Positions 26,077 to 35,585 of a DNA stretch of 64,000 nt are shown one piece after another. Under the pieces are notes generated by a model. That model ran no database searches, was not told the DNA's origin, and worked only from the letters and a program-made list of their open reading frames with translations. The translations under genes and the position numbers were made by a program. Numbering within the stretch: position 1 is the first letter of the stretch; every line of letters begins with the position of its first letter. This stretch comes from Candidatus Zipacnadia bacterium (GTDB taxonomy: Bacteria; Armatimonadota; Zipacnadia; Zipacnadales; Zipacnadaceae): NCBI GenBank assembly GCA_029820565.1, contig JALGUR010000012.1:1-64000 (forward strand), in the 5' to 3' direction.

Positions 26077-26231
26077 TGTCCTGCCCCGTCATTGCGACTC
26101 ACTATGCTGGCAGGCTACTCACAAACCAGAGGTGTACTCCTTGCGGTACTTGGTATTGGTGTCTTAATAGACGCCTGAGGGTGGTTAGAGGTTCCGTTTC
26201 TGCCCACGGTTTTGATGGCCGCGCGGCGATG

Positions 26232-26801
26232 TCACCGCCGGCGGCCGCGGGTGAAGACCAGCACCCCTAACAGCATTATCAGCCCGATCAGCAGCAGCAC
26301 ATTGGGCACGGTGGCTCCCGGCACAGCGCCCTGGATGGTTGCGTACCAGATTATGCCCGCGCCGATGGCGCAGCAGGCCAGCAAGGCGGTGACCCAGATA
26401 AACAGCCACTGGAAAGCCGAGGCCGCCGCCTCTACGTCAAAGGCACCGGCCTCTCGCCGACGGCGGATGTCCACTCCATCCTCCAAGCGGCTCTCGTAGT
26501 GGTCGGCCAACTCGCCCAGGATTATGTCCAGTTCTCCCTCCAACTCGCCCTGGCGAACCATACTGATGAAGAACGGGGAAAAGGTCTGGGGATAGCGGCT
26601 GAAGGCAACCGCTAAAGTCACGCCCATCTCCACTGCCTCGCGCACTGAATCAATTATCTCACGTAAAAACGCGTTATTGCCCTGTTCGCGCAGCGCGGTG
26701 AAGATGTCCAGGATATTGACCTGGGCGTGCATCAGGGTGGCGAATTGCCGACAGAAGGCGGCTAACTCCGCGTTAGTGATTTCTCCTTGATTTTCAGCCA
26801 T
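26232..26801 (-). CDS. Single-domain GspF/PilC-like membrane protein
   Basis: A 189-residue protein with one type II secretion F domain: ELAAFCRQFATLMHAQVNIL, then TLAVAFSRYPQTFSPFFISMVRQGE. Two C-terminal membrane helices follow (about 132-158 and 164-184). GspF and PilC normally carry two such domains in about 400 residues, so this is a half-size version. No other pilus or secretion gene lies nearby; the adjacent gene is a TPR protein. It may be a relic or a small inner-membrane partner of a system encoded elsewhere. Confidence 0.75.
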   Translation of the reverse strand: MAENQGEITNAELAAFCRQFATLMHAQVNILDIFTALREQGNNAFLREIIDSVREAVEMGVTLAVAFSRYPQTFSPFFISMVRQGELEGELDIILGELADHYESRLEDGVDIRRRREAGAFDVEAAASAFQWLFIWVTALLACCAIGAGIIWYATIQGAVPGATVPNVLLLIGLIMLLGVLVFTRGRRR

Positions 26802-26840
26802 CTGCTGACTTGCCTCCGGTGGTGTTGCCGCTAACTTCGG

Positions 26841-27329
26841 CTAAATATATTCGTTTCTGATTTTGGCCAGTAGTTGACGGGCCTGGTGGTGACGGGGACG
26901 AGCTGCCAATTCTAATTCCAACTGAGCCATTGCCGCCAGCAACTGGCCGCGGCGCAGTTTAACCAGAGCCATATTGTAGTGGGCATCGGGGTGGTCAGGG
27001 GCGATACTCATTACTTCGTCCAGCGCTTCTTCGGCCGGTGTTAGGTGCCCCAGCGCAGTATGCGCGGCCGCCGAGTTCAGCCACGCCTTGGCGTTGTTTG
27101 GATCAAGAGCGATAGCCTGTTTGAACTGCTCAATAGCCTTGCTATACTGCTCGAGATGGTAATAGGCCGTGCCCAGATTCAGGCGAGCGACCAGGCTACT
27201 GGACTCCTCTGCCAGTACTTCAGAGAGCAGAACCACTGCCGTCTGATAATCGCCGCGGGCCACCGCCTTGGTGCCGGCCCGTAGCCTCGCTTTCGCCGAT
27301 CGCGGTTTTCGCCTGGCAAAAAGGCCCAT
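26841..27329 (-). CDS. TPR-repeat protein
   Basis: A 162-residue protein with a short basic N-terminus (MGLFARRKPRSAKARLR) and about four tetratricopeptide repeats, for example ARLNLGTAYYHLEQYSKAIE and FKQAIALDPNNAKAWLNSAA. There is no signal peptide or membrane helix, so it is probably a cytoplasmic scaffold. It lies 39 bases upstream of the GspF-like gene, in one transcript from the promoter at 27369-27398. Confidence 0.85.
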   Translation of the reverse strand: MGLFARRKPRSAKARLRAGTKAVARGDYQTAVVLLSEVLAEESSSLVARLNLGTAYYHLEQYSKAIEQFKQAIALDPNNAKAWLNSAAAHTALGHLTPAEEALDEVMSIAPDHPDAHYNMALVKLRRGQLLAAMAQLELELAARPRHHQARQLLAKIRNEYI

Positions 27330-27368
27330 CAGTTTGCTCTTACTGAGAGGGATTGCTATAATAGTAAC

Positions 27369-27398
27369 AGTATATCAGAGGCCAACTCCGGGTGTCAA
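27369..27398 (-). promoter_or_regulatory. Promoter of the TPR/GspF-like operon
   Basis: On the minus strand TTGACA (27398-27393), an 18-base spacer, TATACT (27374-27369). It lies about 40 bases upstream of the TPR start. A TATAAT on the plus strand (27357-27362) overlaps this region and may serve the sialidase-like gene, but its -35 is poor. Confidence 0.7.
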
Positions 27399-27514
27399 CA
27401 ACAGTAAGAGGAATAGGCACACAGCGGAGGAACCTACACTATTGATTAGTGAATTTGTCGCCCCGTAGCTCAAGGTACCAATGCGAGTCTGCTCCAACTA
27501 ACAGGGAGGCTATT

Positions 27515-28819
27515 ATGCACACACAATGGCTATTGCCAGTATCGCTATTGCTGCTTATCTGGTTGACCGCAAGCGCCACTGCGGAGGGCCAACTAACTCC
27601 CCAACAGTGTGCCCGGGTACTGGTTAGCGGAGTATTAGGTGCAGAAGTCAACCCGCCCGACCCCTTCCCCGGTTATGGTGGTTTCAACGGTTGGCAGGAT
27701 ATTGTGCGGTGTAAAAATGGCGACCTGTTAGTGGCTTTCTGTTGCGGCTACTGGCACGTCTCCTTCCCGACGCCCTTCACCGCGCCGGAAGAACTCAAGC
27801 AACAATACTGGCCAGATACCGGCGGCAAGCCGCCGGTGGAAGCGCCCCGGGGCGGGCGCATAATGTACATCCGCTCAACCGACAACGGCGTGACTTGGTC
27901 GAAGCCCGAGACGCTTATTGATACCCAGTGGGATGACGAGGAACCTTCGTTTACACTGCTGGCGGACGGGACACTGGTGTTTAACTTCTTTGTGATTCCC
28001 GGCTGGTATGGTCTGTCCGAACCACCGCCAGGCCAGATTATGAACTCCAAATGCGGTGTGATTCGCTCGTTTGACAATGGCCACACCTGGGAGGGCCCGG
28101 ACGAAGTCCACTGGATCGGGCCGTCGTTCACATACTATGAGCGCATCTCCACCGAGGCCATCGTATTGCAGGACGGCGGCTTGCTACTGGCCACTTATGG
28201 GATGGATACCGATGAGCAGAAGTTGCACGGCGCCATCTACCGCAGCGATGACAAAGGCGCCACCTGGCACCTCATCGCCAAGATTACCGACCCGCCGAAA
28301 GCCATTGACGAGCCCGCTATCGCGCAATTGCCCAGCGGCCGCATCGTACTGATAACACGGTCCGACGGCTCGGTGTTCTTCTCGGATGACAACGGGTATA
28401 CCTGGTCAGAAGGCCATCCCAGCGGGTTCGAGATGTACGCGCCCGATTTGGTCTGTCTGCCTGACGGGACGCTGATTTGCATCTACAGCCAGGGCAAGGT
28501 CATCATCTCCACCGACGGCGGCCAGAGCTGGAGCGACGCGGGCCAGCTCTATCCGGTCTATGGCTACCCCGGCGCCTTTCTTATGCCGGACGAGACCATT
28601 TACACTGTGCTGTATGATACGGTGGACAGTACGCAGTTTCACACTCGGGTCTTAGCCACTGCCTTCCGAGTGCGCCCCGACCGTGAGGGTATTGAGTTAG
28701 TGCCCTTCCCTGGCTCGCCCGAATATGAGGCCCCTCAGGCCGGTGCAGGAGGTGCCCCGACTGGCGATACTGAGCAAATCATCTACGACATAGACGCTAT
28801 GGGTCAGCAAGATCAATGA
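27515..28819 (+). CDS. Secreted sialidase-like BNR/Asp-box protein
   Basis: About 434 residues with a signal peptide (MHTQWLLPVSLLLLIWLTAS). Five Asp-box repeats are visible: STDNGVTWSKP, SFDNGHTWEGP, SDDKGATWHL, SDDNGYTWSE and STDGGQSWSD, the mark of six-bladed sialidase-type propellers. The arginine triad of true sialidases cannot be confirmed by eye, so glycan target and activity are open. GGGAGG six bases before the ATG at 27515 fixes the start. It is followed by a gene of unknown function at 28905. Confidence 0.82.
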   Translation: MHTQWLLPVSLLLLIWLTASATAEGQLTPQQCARVLVSGVLGAEVNPPDPFPGYGGFNGWQDIVRCKNGDLLVAFCCGYWHVSFPTPFTAPEELKQQYWPDTGGKPPVEAPRGGRIMYIRSTDNGVTWSKPETLIDTQWDDEEPSFTLLADGTLVFNFFVIPGWYGLSEPPPGQIMNSKCGVIRSFDNGHTWEGPDEVHWIGPSFTYYERISTEAIVLQDGGLLLATYGMDTDEQKLHGAIYRSDDKGATWHLIAKITDPPKAIDEPAIAQLPSGRIVLITRSDGSVFFSDDNGYTWSEGHPSGFEMYAPDLVCLPDGTLICIYSQGKVIISTDGGQSWSDAGQLYPVYGYPGAFLMPDETIYTVLYDTVDSTQFHTRVLATAFRVRPDREGIELVPFPGSPEYEAPQAGAGGAPTGDTEQIIYDIDAMGQQDQ

Positions 28820-28904
28820 CGGCCAATATCAGCAACTGGCCTTGAAACCACAGTAACAAACCTGCACTTTAGTGCAGGCGACTATCTTAGAGAGGAGCAA
28901 GTCA

Positions 28905-29576
28905 ATGTCCCAAGAACAAAGAGTACCCGGCTATGAGAATGATCCGGTACAGGAGAAGAAGAGGCTGGTCTTAGAAACCTATGAGTACATATTTCCGTTT
29001 AACTACCCCAATATCCAGGTGAATCGCCACCAGTATCATGGAAGTGAGCCCCACGGAGTGGAACTGTTCCCCATCAATACCGCTGCGGATAAACTGGGGC
29101 AAGTGCCGGCCGACAGCATCGTCGTTCACGAGGATTATCCCATTGTGCGGGTGGCAGTAATCGGCAGCGCCTGCACCCCACCTGGGTATGTGACGGTGGA
29201 GGCCGAGCCTACCGAGGATTTCCGCCGCTATGACGAAATCCCCGAAGTGATGCCGGTGCGGTTTCGCATTTCCAATCTGTGGGGGATGCACCTGCGTTAT
29301 GACCAGTGGTACAACAGCAGGCCGGACGCGGGCAACCCATTGCCAGAAAACTTCCTTGAGCATTCTCCTGGCTTTGAGGATGGCAGCTTGCGCTGCACCT
29401 CGCGGGAGATGCCGCTGGCGGGAATGAGTTGTGCTATCTTTGAGATACCGCGCTCCGGGAAAGTAAGTATCTCCGGCGGGGCGGAAATACCCGGATGGGC
29501 TTCGGACTTTGCCCCGGATGATAACAACTACTCGTTCCGCATCATCCGCACCACTGTGGCCGTCGAGCAAGAATAA
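28905..29576 (+). CDS. Protein of unknown function, 223 residues
   Basis: I do not recognise a family. There is no signal peptide or membrane segment. Notable features are NHxQYHGSEPHGVELFPINT-like (NRHQYHGSEPHGVELFPINT), a Pro- and acid-rich middle and beta-rich C-terminal segments (GKVSISGGAEIP). The ATG at 28905 follows GAGGAG. It lies 85 bases after the sialidase-like gene in the same direction and could share its transcript. Confidence 0.75.
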   Translation: MSQEQRVPGYENDPVQEKKRLVLETYEYIFPFNYPNIQVNRHQYHGSEPHGVELFPINTAADKLGQVPADSIVVHEDYPIVRVAVIGSACTPPGYVTVEAEPTEDFRRYDEIPEVMPVRFRISNLWGMHLRYDQWYNSRPDAGNPLPENFLEHSPGFEDGSLRCTSREMPLAGMSCAIFEIPRSGKVSISGGAEIPGWASDFAPDDNNYSFRIIRTTVAVEQE

Positions 29577-29595
29577 GACTGCAACGCCAGATCGG

Positions 29596-29637
29596 GGGAC
29601 GATGAGCCTTCGACGTGCTCAGGGTGGTGAGCGTCCC
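29596..29637. repeat. TTCGAC-GCTCAG type repeat, copy 2
   Basis: GGGACG (29596-29601) and CGTCCC (29632-29637) enclose CCTTCGACGTGCTCAGGGTGG and a GAGC/GCTC pair. It is related to the repeat at 9-70. The rest of the gap 29577-29862 shows nothing I can name except the ribosome site of the next gene. Confidence 0.65.
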
Positions 29638-29862
29638 GAACCACCAACAATGAAATGGTGCCCGTCACATCTCGATTAGAAAGCACCTCAACCACAACTA
29701 AACGCAAGAACTGAGTGTCTTATCCTCTCAGTGGTGAGAGGTAGGTTTTACAACAATCTCGGATAACCAGTTTTCAGGCGGGCTGACGTCGAGTAAAACA
29801 GCGATGGCGAGAAGCCGTTCTCCCCAGAGTCTGTTCCATACATTAAAAAGGAGAGATAACAA

Positions 29863-32172
29863 ATGATGTCTATGCATTCGGTGATTAACTGCACGGTGTG
29901 GGGGATAGTGCTTGCTGTTTTGGGTAGTCAACTTATCGGCGGTGTATCTGAGGCTCAACCGGTTTCCGTAGACCATGTTGCCAATCTGGATCAGACCAGG
30001 AGCGCAGAGAATGTGGTGCCGGTGCGCGTGTTTCCCCGTATTCCTGACGAACCTGACGTGCGAATTGACGAGGGCGAGCACGGTCAGGGGCCCAATGTCA
30101 TCAGGCTGGCCAACGGTGAATTGCTCTGCGCCTACGGCAGTCCTCGGGCCGAGCCCGAGGGTGGTAACACCCTGCTTCGCTATTCCGGTGACGAGGGCAG
30201 AACGTGGAGCGACCCGATTATCCCTCTACCACGTCCCAACTCCGTGTCGACGTACTTGGCCCGCACTAATGATGGTCGTGTCTGGTTGAGCGCCATTGTG
30301 CCCTCCGGACCGCCGCACCCCCAAGCCGTTATCTACTCCGAGGACAGCGGCCGCACCTGGACTGACCCCATTCCGCTGGCTGATGAGAGGTTTTACAGCA
30401 CGGGCGTAGGCAAACCCGGGGGCGAATACAGCCTGTTCATACCCATTGGCGAGCTCAGCAACGGTGATTTCCTGTGGAGTGCGTGGGCCAACTTCCCGCC
30501 TGAGGACACGTGGCTTGATCCGGAACACCTGGAGGGCACCCCTTGGCGCAACTACACCAAGGTAGTACCCCCCCAAATCGGGAGCTGGTTTCCACCCGAC
30601 CGCATGCGGCAGGGGATGATTCAGCAGAAGGCTACTGCTGTTCTGGAGCGCATCGCGGACGGCAAGGCTTACATGGCCGGCCCGTTCGTCCATCCGCAAC
30701 TGGGCAGCCTCGACGAATTCCACATGGTCGAAACGGACGTGCCCGGGCGGATAGTAGCGATCCTGCGTATGCAGGCAACCGGCGACTACTACTACACCAG
30801 CGTCTCGACCGACTACGGGCGCACCTGGGAGATGGCTTATCCCTCTCCTATCTGGCACAGCCCTGTCCAAAGTCGAGCGATGATGAGCAAACTGGATGAC
30901 GGTACACTGGTCGTCGTTTACCAGGAACGGTACAACGGCCAGCGGATGATGGCGGTGGCCAGCTTTGACCATGGCCAGAGCTGGGAGACCCACCGCAAGC
31001 TGGTGATCTGCGACTACCAGAATCTGAACCCGGATCACGGCTATCCTGACGCCTGTCAGTCCGGTCCTGACGAACTCATCGCTGTCTGGAGTCATGTGCA
31101 CAGCCCCCACGAGGTCTATGGCGGCTTCGTGGACACGCGCTTTTTCCGCGACCTCTACGGTGGGGTCAAACTCGCCGATACCGGCTTGTCGCTGGACGAG
31201 CGGTGCATTGCGCGGTGGAGTTTTGACGAAGAGTCCGGGGAGGTAGCCCACGATCCGGCCCGCTACAACTACGGATACGTGGTCGGGGCCGAGCGAGTCC
31301 CGGGCAGGGTGGGCCGGGCGCTGCGTTTTGACGGACAGCGCGACCACGTGATGGTCATGGACGCCGATATCCTGCGCGTCCCGCAGTACTACACCCTGGA
31401 GGCGTGGGTCAATACCGAGGACGCATCACGGCCTCAGACCATCTTCGACAAGACTTTCGGCGACACGGTCAAGTTCACGCCGTACCGGCTGGAACTGATC
31501 AAAGGCCAACTGCGCTTCACCACCGGCATCGACTCGTTTACCAGCGAGCAGACTCTCGAATCGGGACAGTGGTATCATGTGGCGGTAGTGGTCTGGCCGT
31601 ACCGCGAGTACGATATGGTCTCTTTGTTCATAAACGGCGAACGAGACGGGGACCCACGCTCGTTGGGGGCAACCGGGGGGGCAGACGCCTACCTGAACGC
31701 ATTGCGCCGCAATGACAGGCGGGTTGACACCCAGCCGTTCTTCCAGAAATACCAGCCCGCCCCGCGCCGTCCTGGGCCCCACGCTCTGACCATCGGAATC
31801 AGCAAAGATTACTCGTCGCAGCCGTTTGTGGGCATGATTGACGAGCCGGCCATCTACTGTGAACCGCTGAAGGTCGCCGAGATCCGCCAGCAGGCCGCTC
31901 GCCGCTTCGTCAACTCCGGCCGCATTGTCTCGCAGGACATCAAGCGTCCTGAGGGCAAGAAGTGGGGCACCTTCACTGCTGAGGTGGGCGCACCAGCGGG
32001 AAGCACGATTACGTTCACGGTGTTAGACCCGGCGACGCCGGAGCTTCGCCGGGAGGTCGCGCCAGGCGCCGACCTATCATCCCTGTCGGCGACCACCATT
32101 AATCTGTGCGCCGAATTGCGCAGCGCGGATGGCACCCAGACACCGGTGCTGAAAAGCTGGGGGATGAAGTAA
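29863..32172 (+). CDS. Secreted sialidase-like protein with LamG domain
   Basis: A 769-residue exported protein (signal IVLAVLGSQLIGGVSEA). Residues about 45-430 hold four Asp boxes: SGDEGRTWSDP, SEDSGRTWTDP, STDYGRTWEM and SFDHGQSWET. From about residue 445 a LamG/concanavalin-like domain follows: CIARWSFDEESGEVAHDPA, GRALRFDGQRDHV and YTLEAWVNTE. A C-terminal beta domain closes the protein. This is an exo-sialidase or related glycan-binding architecture. AAGGAG stands nine bases before the first ATG; ATG codons at 29866 and 29872 are alternatives. Confidence 0.85.
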   Translation: MMSMHSVINCTVWGIVLAVLGSQLIGGVSEAQPVSVDHVANLDQTRSAENVVPVRVFPRIPDEPDVRIDEGEHGQGPNVIRLANGELLCAYGSPRAEPEGGNTLLRYSGDEGRTWSDPIIPLPRPNSVSTYLARTNDGRVWLSAIVPSGPPHPQAVIYSEDSGRTWTDPIPLADERFYSTGVGKPGGEYSLFIPIGELSNGDFLWSAWANFPPEDTWLDPEHLEGTPWRNYTKVVPPQIGSWFPPDRMRQGMIQQKATAVLERIADGKAYMAGPFVHPQLGSLDEFHMVETDVPGRIVAILRMQATGDYYYTSVSTDYGRTWEMAYPSPIWHSPVQSRAMMSKLDDGTLVVVYQERYNGQRMMAVASFDHGQSWETHRKLVICDYQNLNPDHGYPDACQSGPDELIAVWSHVHSPHEVYGGFVDTRFFRDLYGGVKLADTGLSLDERCIARWSFDEESGEVAHDPARYNYGYVVGAERVPGRVGRALRFDGQRDHVMVMDADILRVPQYYTLEAWVNTEDASRPQTIFDKTFGDTVKFTPYRLELIKGQLRFTTGIDSFTSEQTLESGQWYHVAVVVWPYREYDMVSLFINGERDGDPRSLGATGGADAYLNALRRNDRRVDTQPFFQKYQPAPRRPGPHALTIGISKDYSSQPFVGMIDEPAIYCEPLKVAEIRQQAARRFVNSGRIVSQDIKRPEGKKWGTFTAEVGAPAGSTITFTVLDPATPELRREVAPGADLSSLSATTINLCAELRSADGTQTPVLKSWGMK

Positions 32173-32378
32173 GCGAGGACGAAGTCCTCTGCCGCCGGAC
32201 CCAGCCTATGAACGCTTGACGCTGGCCCAACCGTGCGGTAAGCTATGCAAGGGATGCCAGTGTACGGAGGACTTGAGAGGCAACGATTGACCTTCTTTGG
32301 TGCACCTGCGGTGCGTGACACTGTCCCAATGCGGGGCCAGCCTATATCACTGACCGGGATATTGAGAGGTATGCTGCT

Positions 32379-34262
32379 ATGAGCAGTCCGGCGCGGCGAA
32401 AATTAGTTATAATCGGCCTGGACGCTTTCACGCCGACAATCCTCCAGCGGCTTGCCGGCGAAGGGGCCCTGCCCACAATCGCCAGGTTTATGAGACAGGG
32501 CTGTTACGCCCGTGCTACGCCCTTCTTCACCTGTGACACCGGGGTCAACTGGGCCAGCATTGCTTCGGGAGCGCCGCCCGCGGTGCATGGTTGCCATTTT
32601 CACCTCCGCCTTCCTGGCCGTCCGCTGGATGAGCCATTGCTTGGCTTCCCTTCGCAATATTGTCAGGCCGAGATGCTATGGCAAACCGCCAGCAAATTGG
32701 GTCTAAACTCCGTTGTATTTGACTACCCGCACTCCCATCCGGTAAATGCCGAGCGCGTGATTCACGTTGGAGAAGATGGCTGCCCGGACAATAGCGTGCG
32801 CGAACTGTCCGGTGCCCGCGGCTATGTAAACCACCCTCTGACAGGTCACGAACCCGAGGTGCTCACGCGGGTGGAGGTACGGCCGGCGACCGGATGGCAG
32901 AATCTACCCAGCAATGCTAAAGTTTCCGAAGTTGTTCTGCCCTTAGTGCCAGGGCCCCGCTCGGAGAAAGTCACGACAGGAACACTGCTGGGGTTGTTAG
33001 AAAAGGCACCTGGCGGCAACCAATACGAGAAGATTAGTTTTTTCGCCGACCGCGATTATGGCTCCAAACTGGGCGAAGCCCGGGCTGGTCATTGGACCGA
33101 CTGGATGAAATGTCCGTTGCCCACCGATCAGGGACCCGTGGAGGTCGCCTTTCGGGCCAAAGTATTTGAACTGACGCCTGATGGCTCGCGAATTCACATT
33201 CTTCTTACCCAGACTTATCCGACGAGCGGATTTACCCACCCCGCCAGCCTCTCGGAGGAACTGGTGGCTCACTGTGGCCCGTACCATTACCAAGCCCACA
33301 CCCAGGAATGGGTCTTCTTCGGCGCTTGTGATATTGAGACGACTCTGGAAGAAATGGAATACCATATACAATGGTACCAGAAAGCTGCCGAGTATGTCTT
33401 GAGCAAATATGACTGGGACCTGTTTATGATGAAATGGCATGATCCCGACACCTTCCAACATATTTGCTGGAATATGATTGACCCGGTCCATCCGCTCTAT
33501 GACCCTGATACAGAGGCCAAAGGATGGGACCTGTTCCGCCGGGCCTACGGCCTGGGAGACCGTCTGCTAAATGCTATTGAACAGATCGTGGGTGACCAGG
33601 CCATAATCGCTGTAGTCTCAGACCATGGTCAGTTCGCCAACACATATTCTCCGGACTTCCGCGAGGCCCTGGTGGCCTCGGGCCTGACCGCCTATAATGC
33701 GGACGGCAGCGTTGACTGGACCCGAACCAGGGCCTATTTCGCTAATGATGGCGTTTGGGTTAATCTGAAAGGCCGAGAGCCTCAGGGCATCGTAGAGCCT
33801 GGGGAGGAATACGAGCAGGTACGGGAAGCGGCTATTCAACTGCTGCTTGATGTCAAACACCCAGAAACCGGCCAGCACGCCTTTAACCTGGTCTGCACAA
33901 AGCAGGACGCGGCCTTTATGGGTGTCGGCGGCGAGCGGGCCCCGGATGTTGTATTTGCCCTGCAACCGGTAGATGTGGAACGGCGCTACACAGCCGAAGA
34001 GTATGAGAAGATGTGCAGCAAGGGAATGTGGCGCTTCTCCCGAGGCACTCATGGCACCCAACTGCCCTCCACCCGCTTTTCTCTGGGCGGGACCGAGGGG
34101 ATTTTCATAGTACGCGGTCCTGGCTTCAAAGAAGGTGTCAGTAGAGCGCGTCCTGTTTCTATGGGTGACATCGCCCCGACGCTGTGTCATGCGTGGGACG
34201 TCCCTGCGCCTGCCGACAGCCAGGGTGCTATCCTGCACGACCTATTGGTCACTGAAAGGTGA
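32379..34262 (+). CDS. Type I phosphodiesterase/nucleotide pyrophosphatase family protein
   Basis: A 627-residue alkaline-phosphatase-superfamily enzyme. The N-terminal metal site is VIIGLDAFTPTI; NWASIASGAPPAVHG carries the likely nucleophile Thr or Ser region; the second metal site shows MKWHDPDTFQHICW, and VVSDHGQ ends the core. C-terminal FSRGTHGTQ resembles the third histidine site. No signal peptide, so it probably acts in the cytoplasm. The substrate may be a phosphodiester or sulfate ester; nothing nearby decides it. Confidence 0.82.
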   Translation: MSSPARRKLVIIGLDAFTPTILQRLAGEGALPTIARFMRQGCYARATPFFTCDTGVNWASIASGAPPAVHGCHFHLRLPGRPLDEPLLGFPSQYCQAEMLWQTASKLGLNSVVFDYPHSHPVNAERVIHVGEDGCPDNSVRELSGARGYVNHPLTGHEPEVLTRVEVRPATGWQNLPSNAKVSEVVLPLVPGPRSEKVTTGTLLGLLEKAPGGNQYEKISFFADRDYGSKLGEARAGHWTDWMKCPLPTDQGPVEVAFRAKVFELTPDGSRIHILLTQTYPTSGFTHPASLSEELVAHCGPYHYQAHTQEWVFFGACDIETTLEEMEYHIQWYQKAAEYVLSKYDWDLFMMKWHDPDTFQHICWNMIDPVHPLYDPDTEAKGWDLFRRAYGLGDRLLNAIEQIVGDQAIIAVVSDHGQFANTYSPDFREALVASGLTAYNADGSVDWTRTRAYFANDGVWVNLKGREPQGIVEPGEEYEQVREAAIQLLLDVKHPETGQHAFNLVCTKQDAAFMGVGGERAPDVVFALQPVDVERRYTAEEYEKMCSKGMWRFSRGTHGTQLPSTRFSLGGTEGIFIVRGPGFKEGVSRARPVSMGDIAPTLCHAWDVPAPADSQGAILHDLLVTER

Positions 34263-34354
34263 GCCGCAGCGGGCCGGGCCACTTGGCTGCCTAATCGGAA
34301 TTGTGCGCGAGTAGCGAAAATGAATAGACGCTCATAAGGTACGGGTGAATTAAC

Positions 34355-35530
34355 GTGATATACCTGGACCATGCCGCGACCACCAAAGTTGACCCGCACG
34401 TCCTGGCGGCCATGATGCCGTTTTTACAGAATGAGTATGGCAATCCCTCCAGCCTGTACCAACTGGCCCATCGTGCCCGGGCGGCTGTGGAGGAGGCCCG
34501 CGAGCAAATAGCCCGATACATAAATGCCTCGCCCCGACAGATTATCTTCACCGGCTGCGGCTCGGAGGCTGATAACCTGGCCATAAAGGGCAGCGCCTGG
34601 GCTAATCGCGATAAAGGACAGCATATCATCACTTCCGCCATTGAGCACCACGCCGTGCTACGCTCCTGCCAGGCTCTGGAGAAGGACGGTTGTGAGGTTA
34701 CCTATCTGCCTGTGGACAGCACGGGCCTGGTCAATCCTGCCCAGGTAGCTGACGCTATCCGCGATGACACCATCCTGGTCACCATAATGCACGCCAACAA
34801 CGAGATGGGTACTATCCAGCCGATTGCGGAAATAGGCGCAATATGCCGCGAGCAGGGAGTATTGTTTCATACCGATGCCGTCCAGTCTCTGGGCAAATTG
34901 GCCCTTGATGTGGATGGGCTGAACGTGGATATGCTGGCCCTGTCAGGCCATAAGGTGTACGCCCCCAAAGGAATTGGTGCCCTGTATATCAGGCGTGGAG
35001 TGAGATTGCGGTCACTGCTTGATGGTGGTGCTCAGGAGTTCAAAATGCGGGCAGGCACTGAGAATGTGGCCGGCATCGTCGGCTTTGGCAAGGCCGTTGA
35101 ACTGCTGGAGCAGCGGGCTACAGAGGACAATCAACGTATTACGGCCCTGCGCGACCGGCTCATTGCTGGCATCCAGCAGAACATAGCTCACGTTATCCTC
35201 ACCGGTCATCCCGAAGAGCGCCTGCCCCATATCGCCAGTTTCTGCATCCGCTACATTGAAGGCGAGGGTATTCTGCTGTCCTTGGATATTGAGGACATCT
35301 GTGCCTCCAGCGGCTCAGCGTGCAGTTCCGGCTCTCTGGAGCCTTCGCACGTCCTAATGGCTATGGGCTATAGCCACGAGGTGGCTCACGGCTCACTGCG
35401 TCTGAGCCTGGGTCGTGAGAACACCGAGGCCGAGATTGACCATGTCCTGGAAGTGCTGCCGGGCGTTGTGGCACGGCTGCGCGAGATGTCCCCGCTCTGG
35501 GCCGATGCTCAGCGCCGCGGGGAGGTCTGA
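34355..35530 (+). CDS. Cysteine desulfurase (NifS/IscS family)
   Basis: A PLP enzyme that mobilises sulfur from cysteine for Fe-S clusters and thio-modifications. It has 391 residues. MIYLDHAATTKVDP opens the protein; SAIEHHAV and HTDAVQSLGK are PLP-contact motifs; the PLP lysine is in LSGHKVYAPKGIGALY. The catalytic cysteine loop is SGSACSSGSLEPSHVL, the IscS-type loop. Translation starts at a GTG with weak GGGTG upstream. No iscU, iscR or thiI gene follows, so it stands alone here; it could supply tRNA-thiolation or the Fe-S enzymes. Confidence 0.93.
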   Translation: MIYLDHAATTKVDPHVLAAMMPFLQNEYGNPSSLYQLAHRARAAVEEAREQIARYINASPRQIIFTGCGSEADNLAIKGSAWANRDKGQHIITSAIEHHAVLRSCQALEKDGCEVTYLPVDSTGLVNPAQVADAIRDDTILVTIMHANNEMGTIQPIAEIGAICREQGVLFHTDAVQSLGKLALDVDGLNVDMLALSGHKVYAPKGIGALYIRRGVRLRSLLDGGAQEFKMRAGTENVAGIVGFGKAVELLEQRATEDNQRITALRDRLIAGIQQNIAHVILTGHPEERLPHIASFCIRYIEGEGILLSLDIEDICASSGSACSSGSLEPSHVLMAMGYSHEVAHGSLRLSLGRENTEAEIDHVLEVLPGVVARLREMSPLWADAQRRGEV

Positions 35531-35585
35531 GCGCGAGTCCAGCGAAGTGTGGTAGGAACACACTGGGACCAAAGGAGAGCGTAAA

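Noticed and set aside
30226..31347. Long minus-strand frame of 373 codons opposite the LamG sialidase gene
   Set aside because: Shadow of a gene with clear Asp boxes; no recognisable domain of its own.
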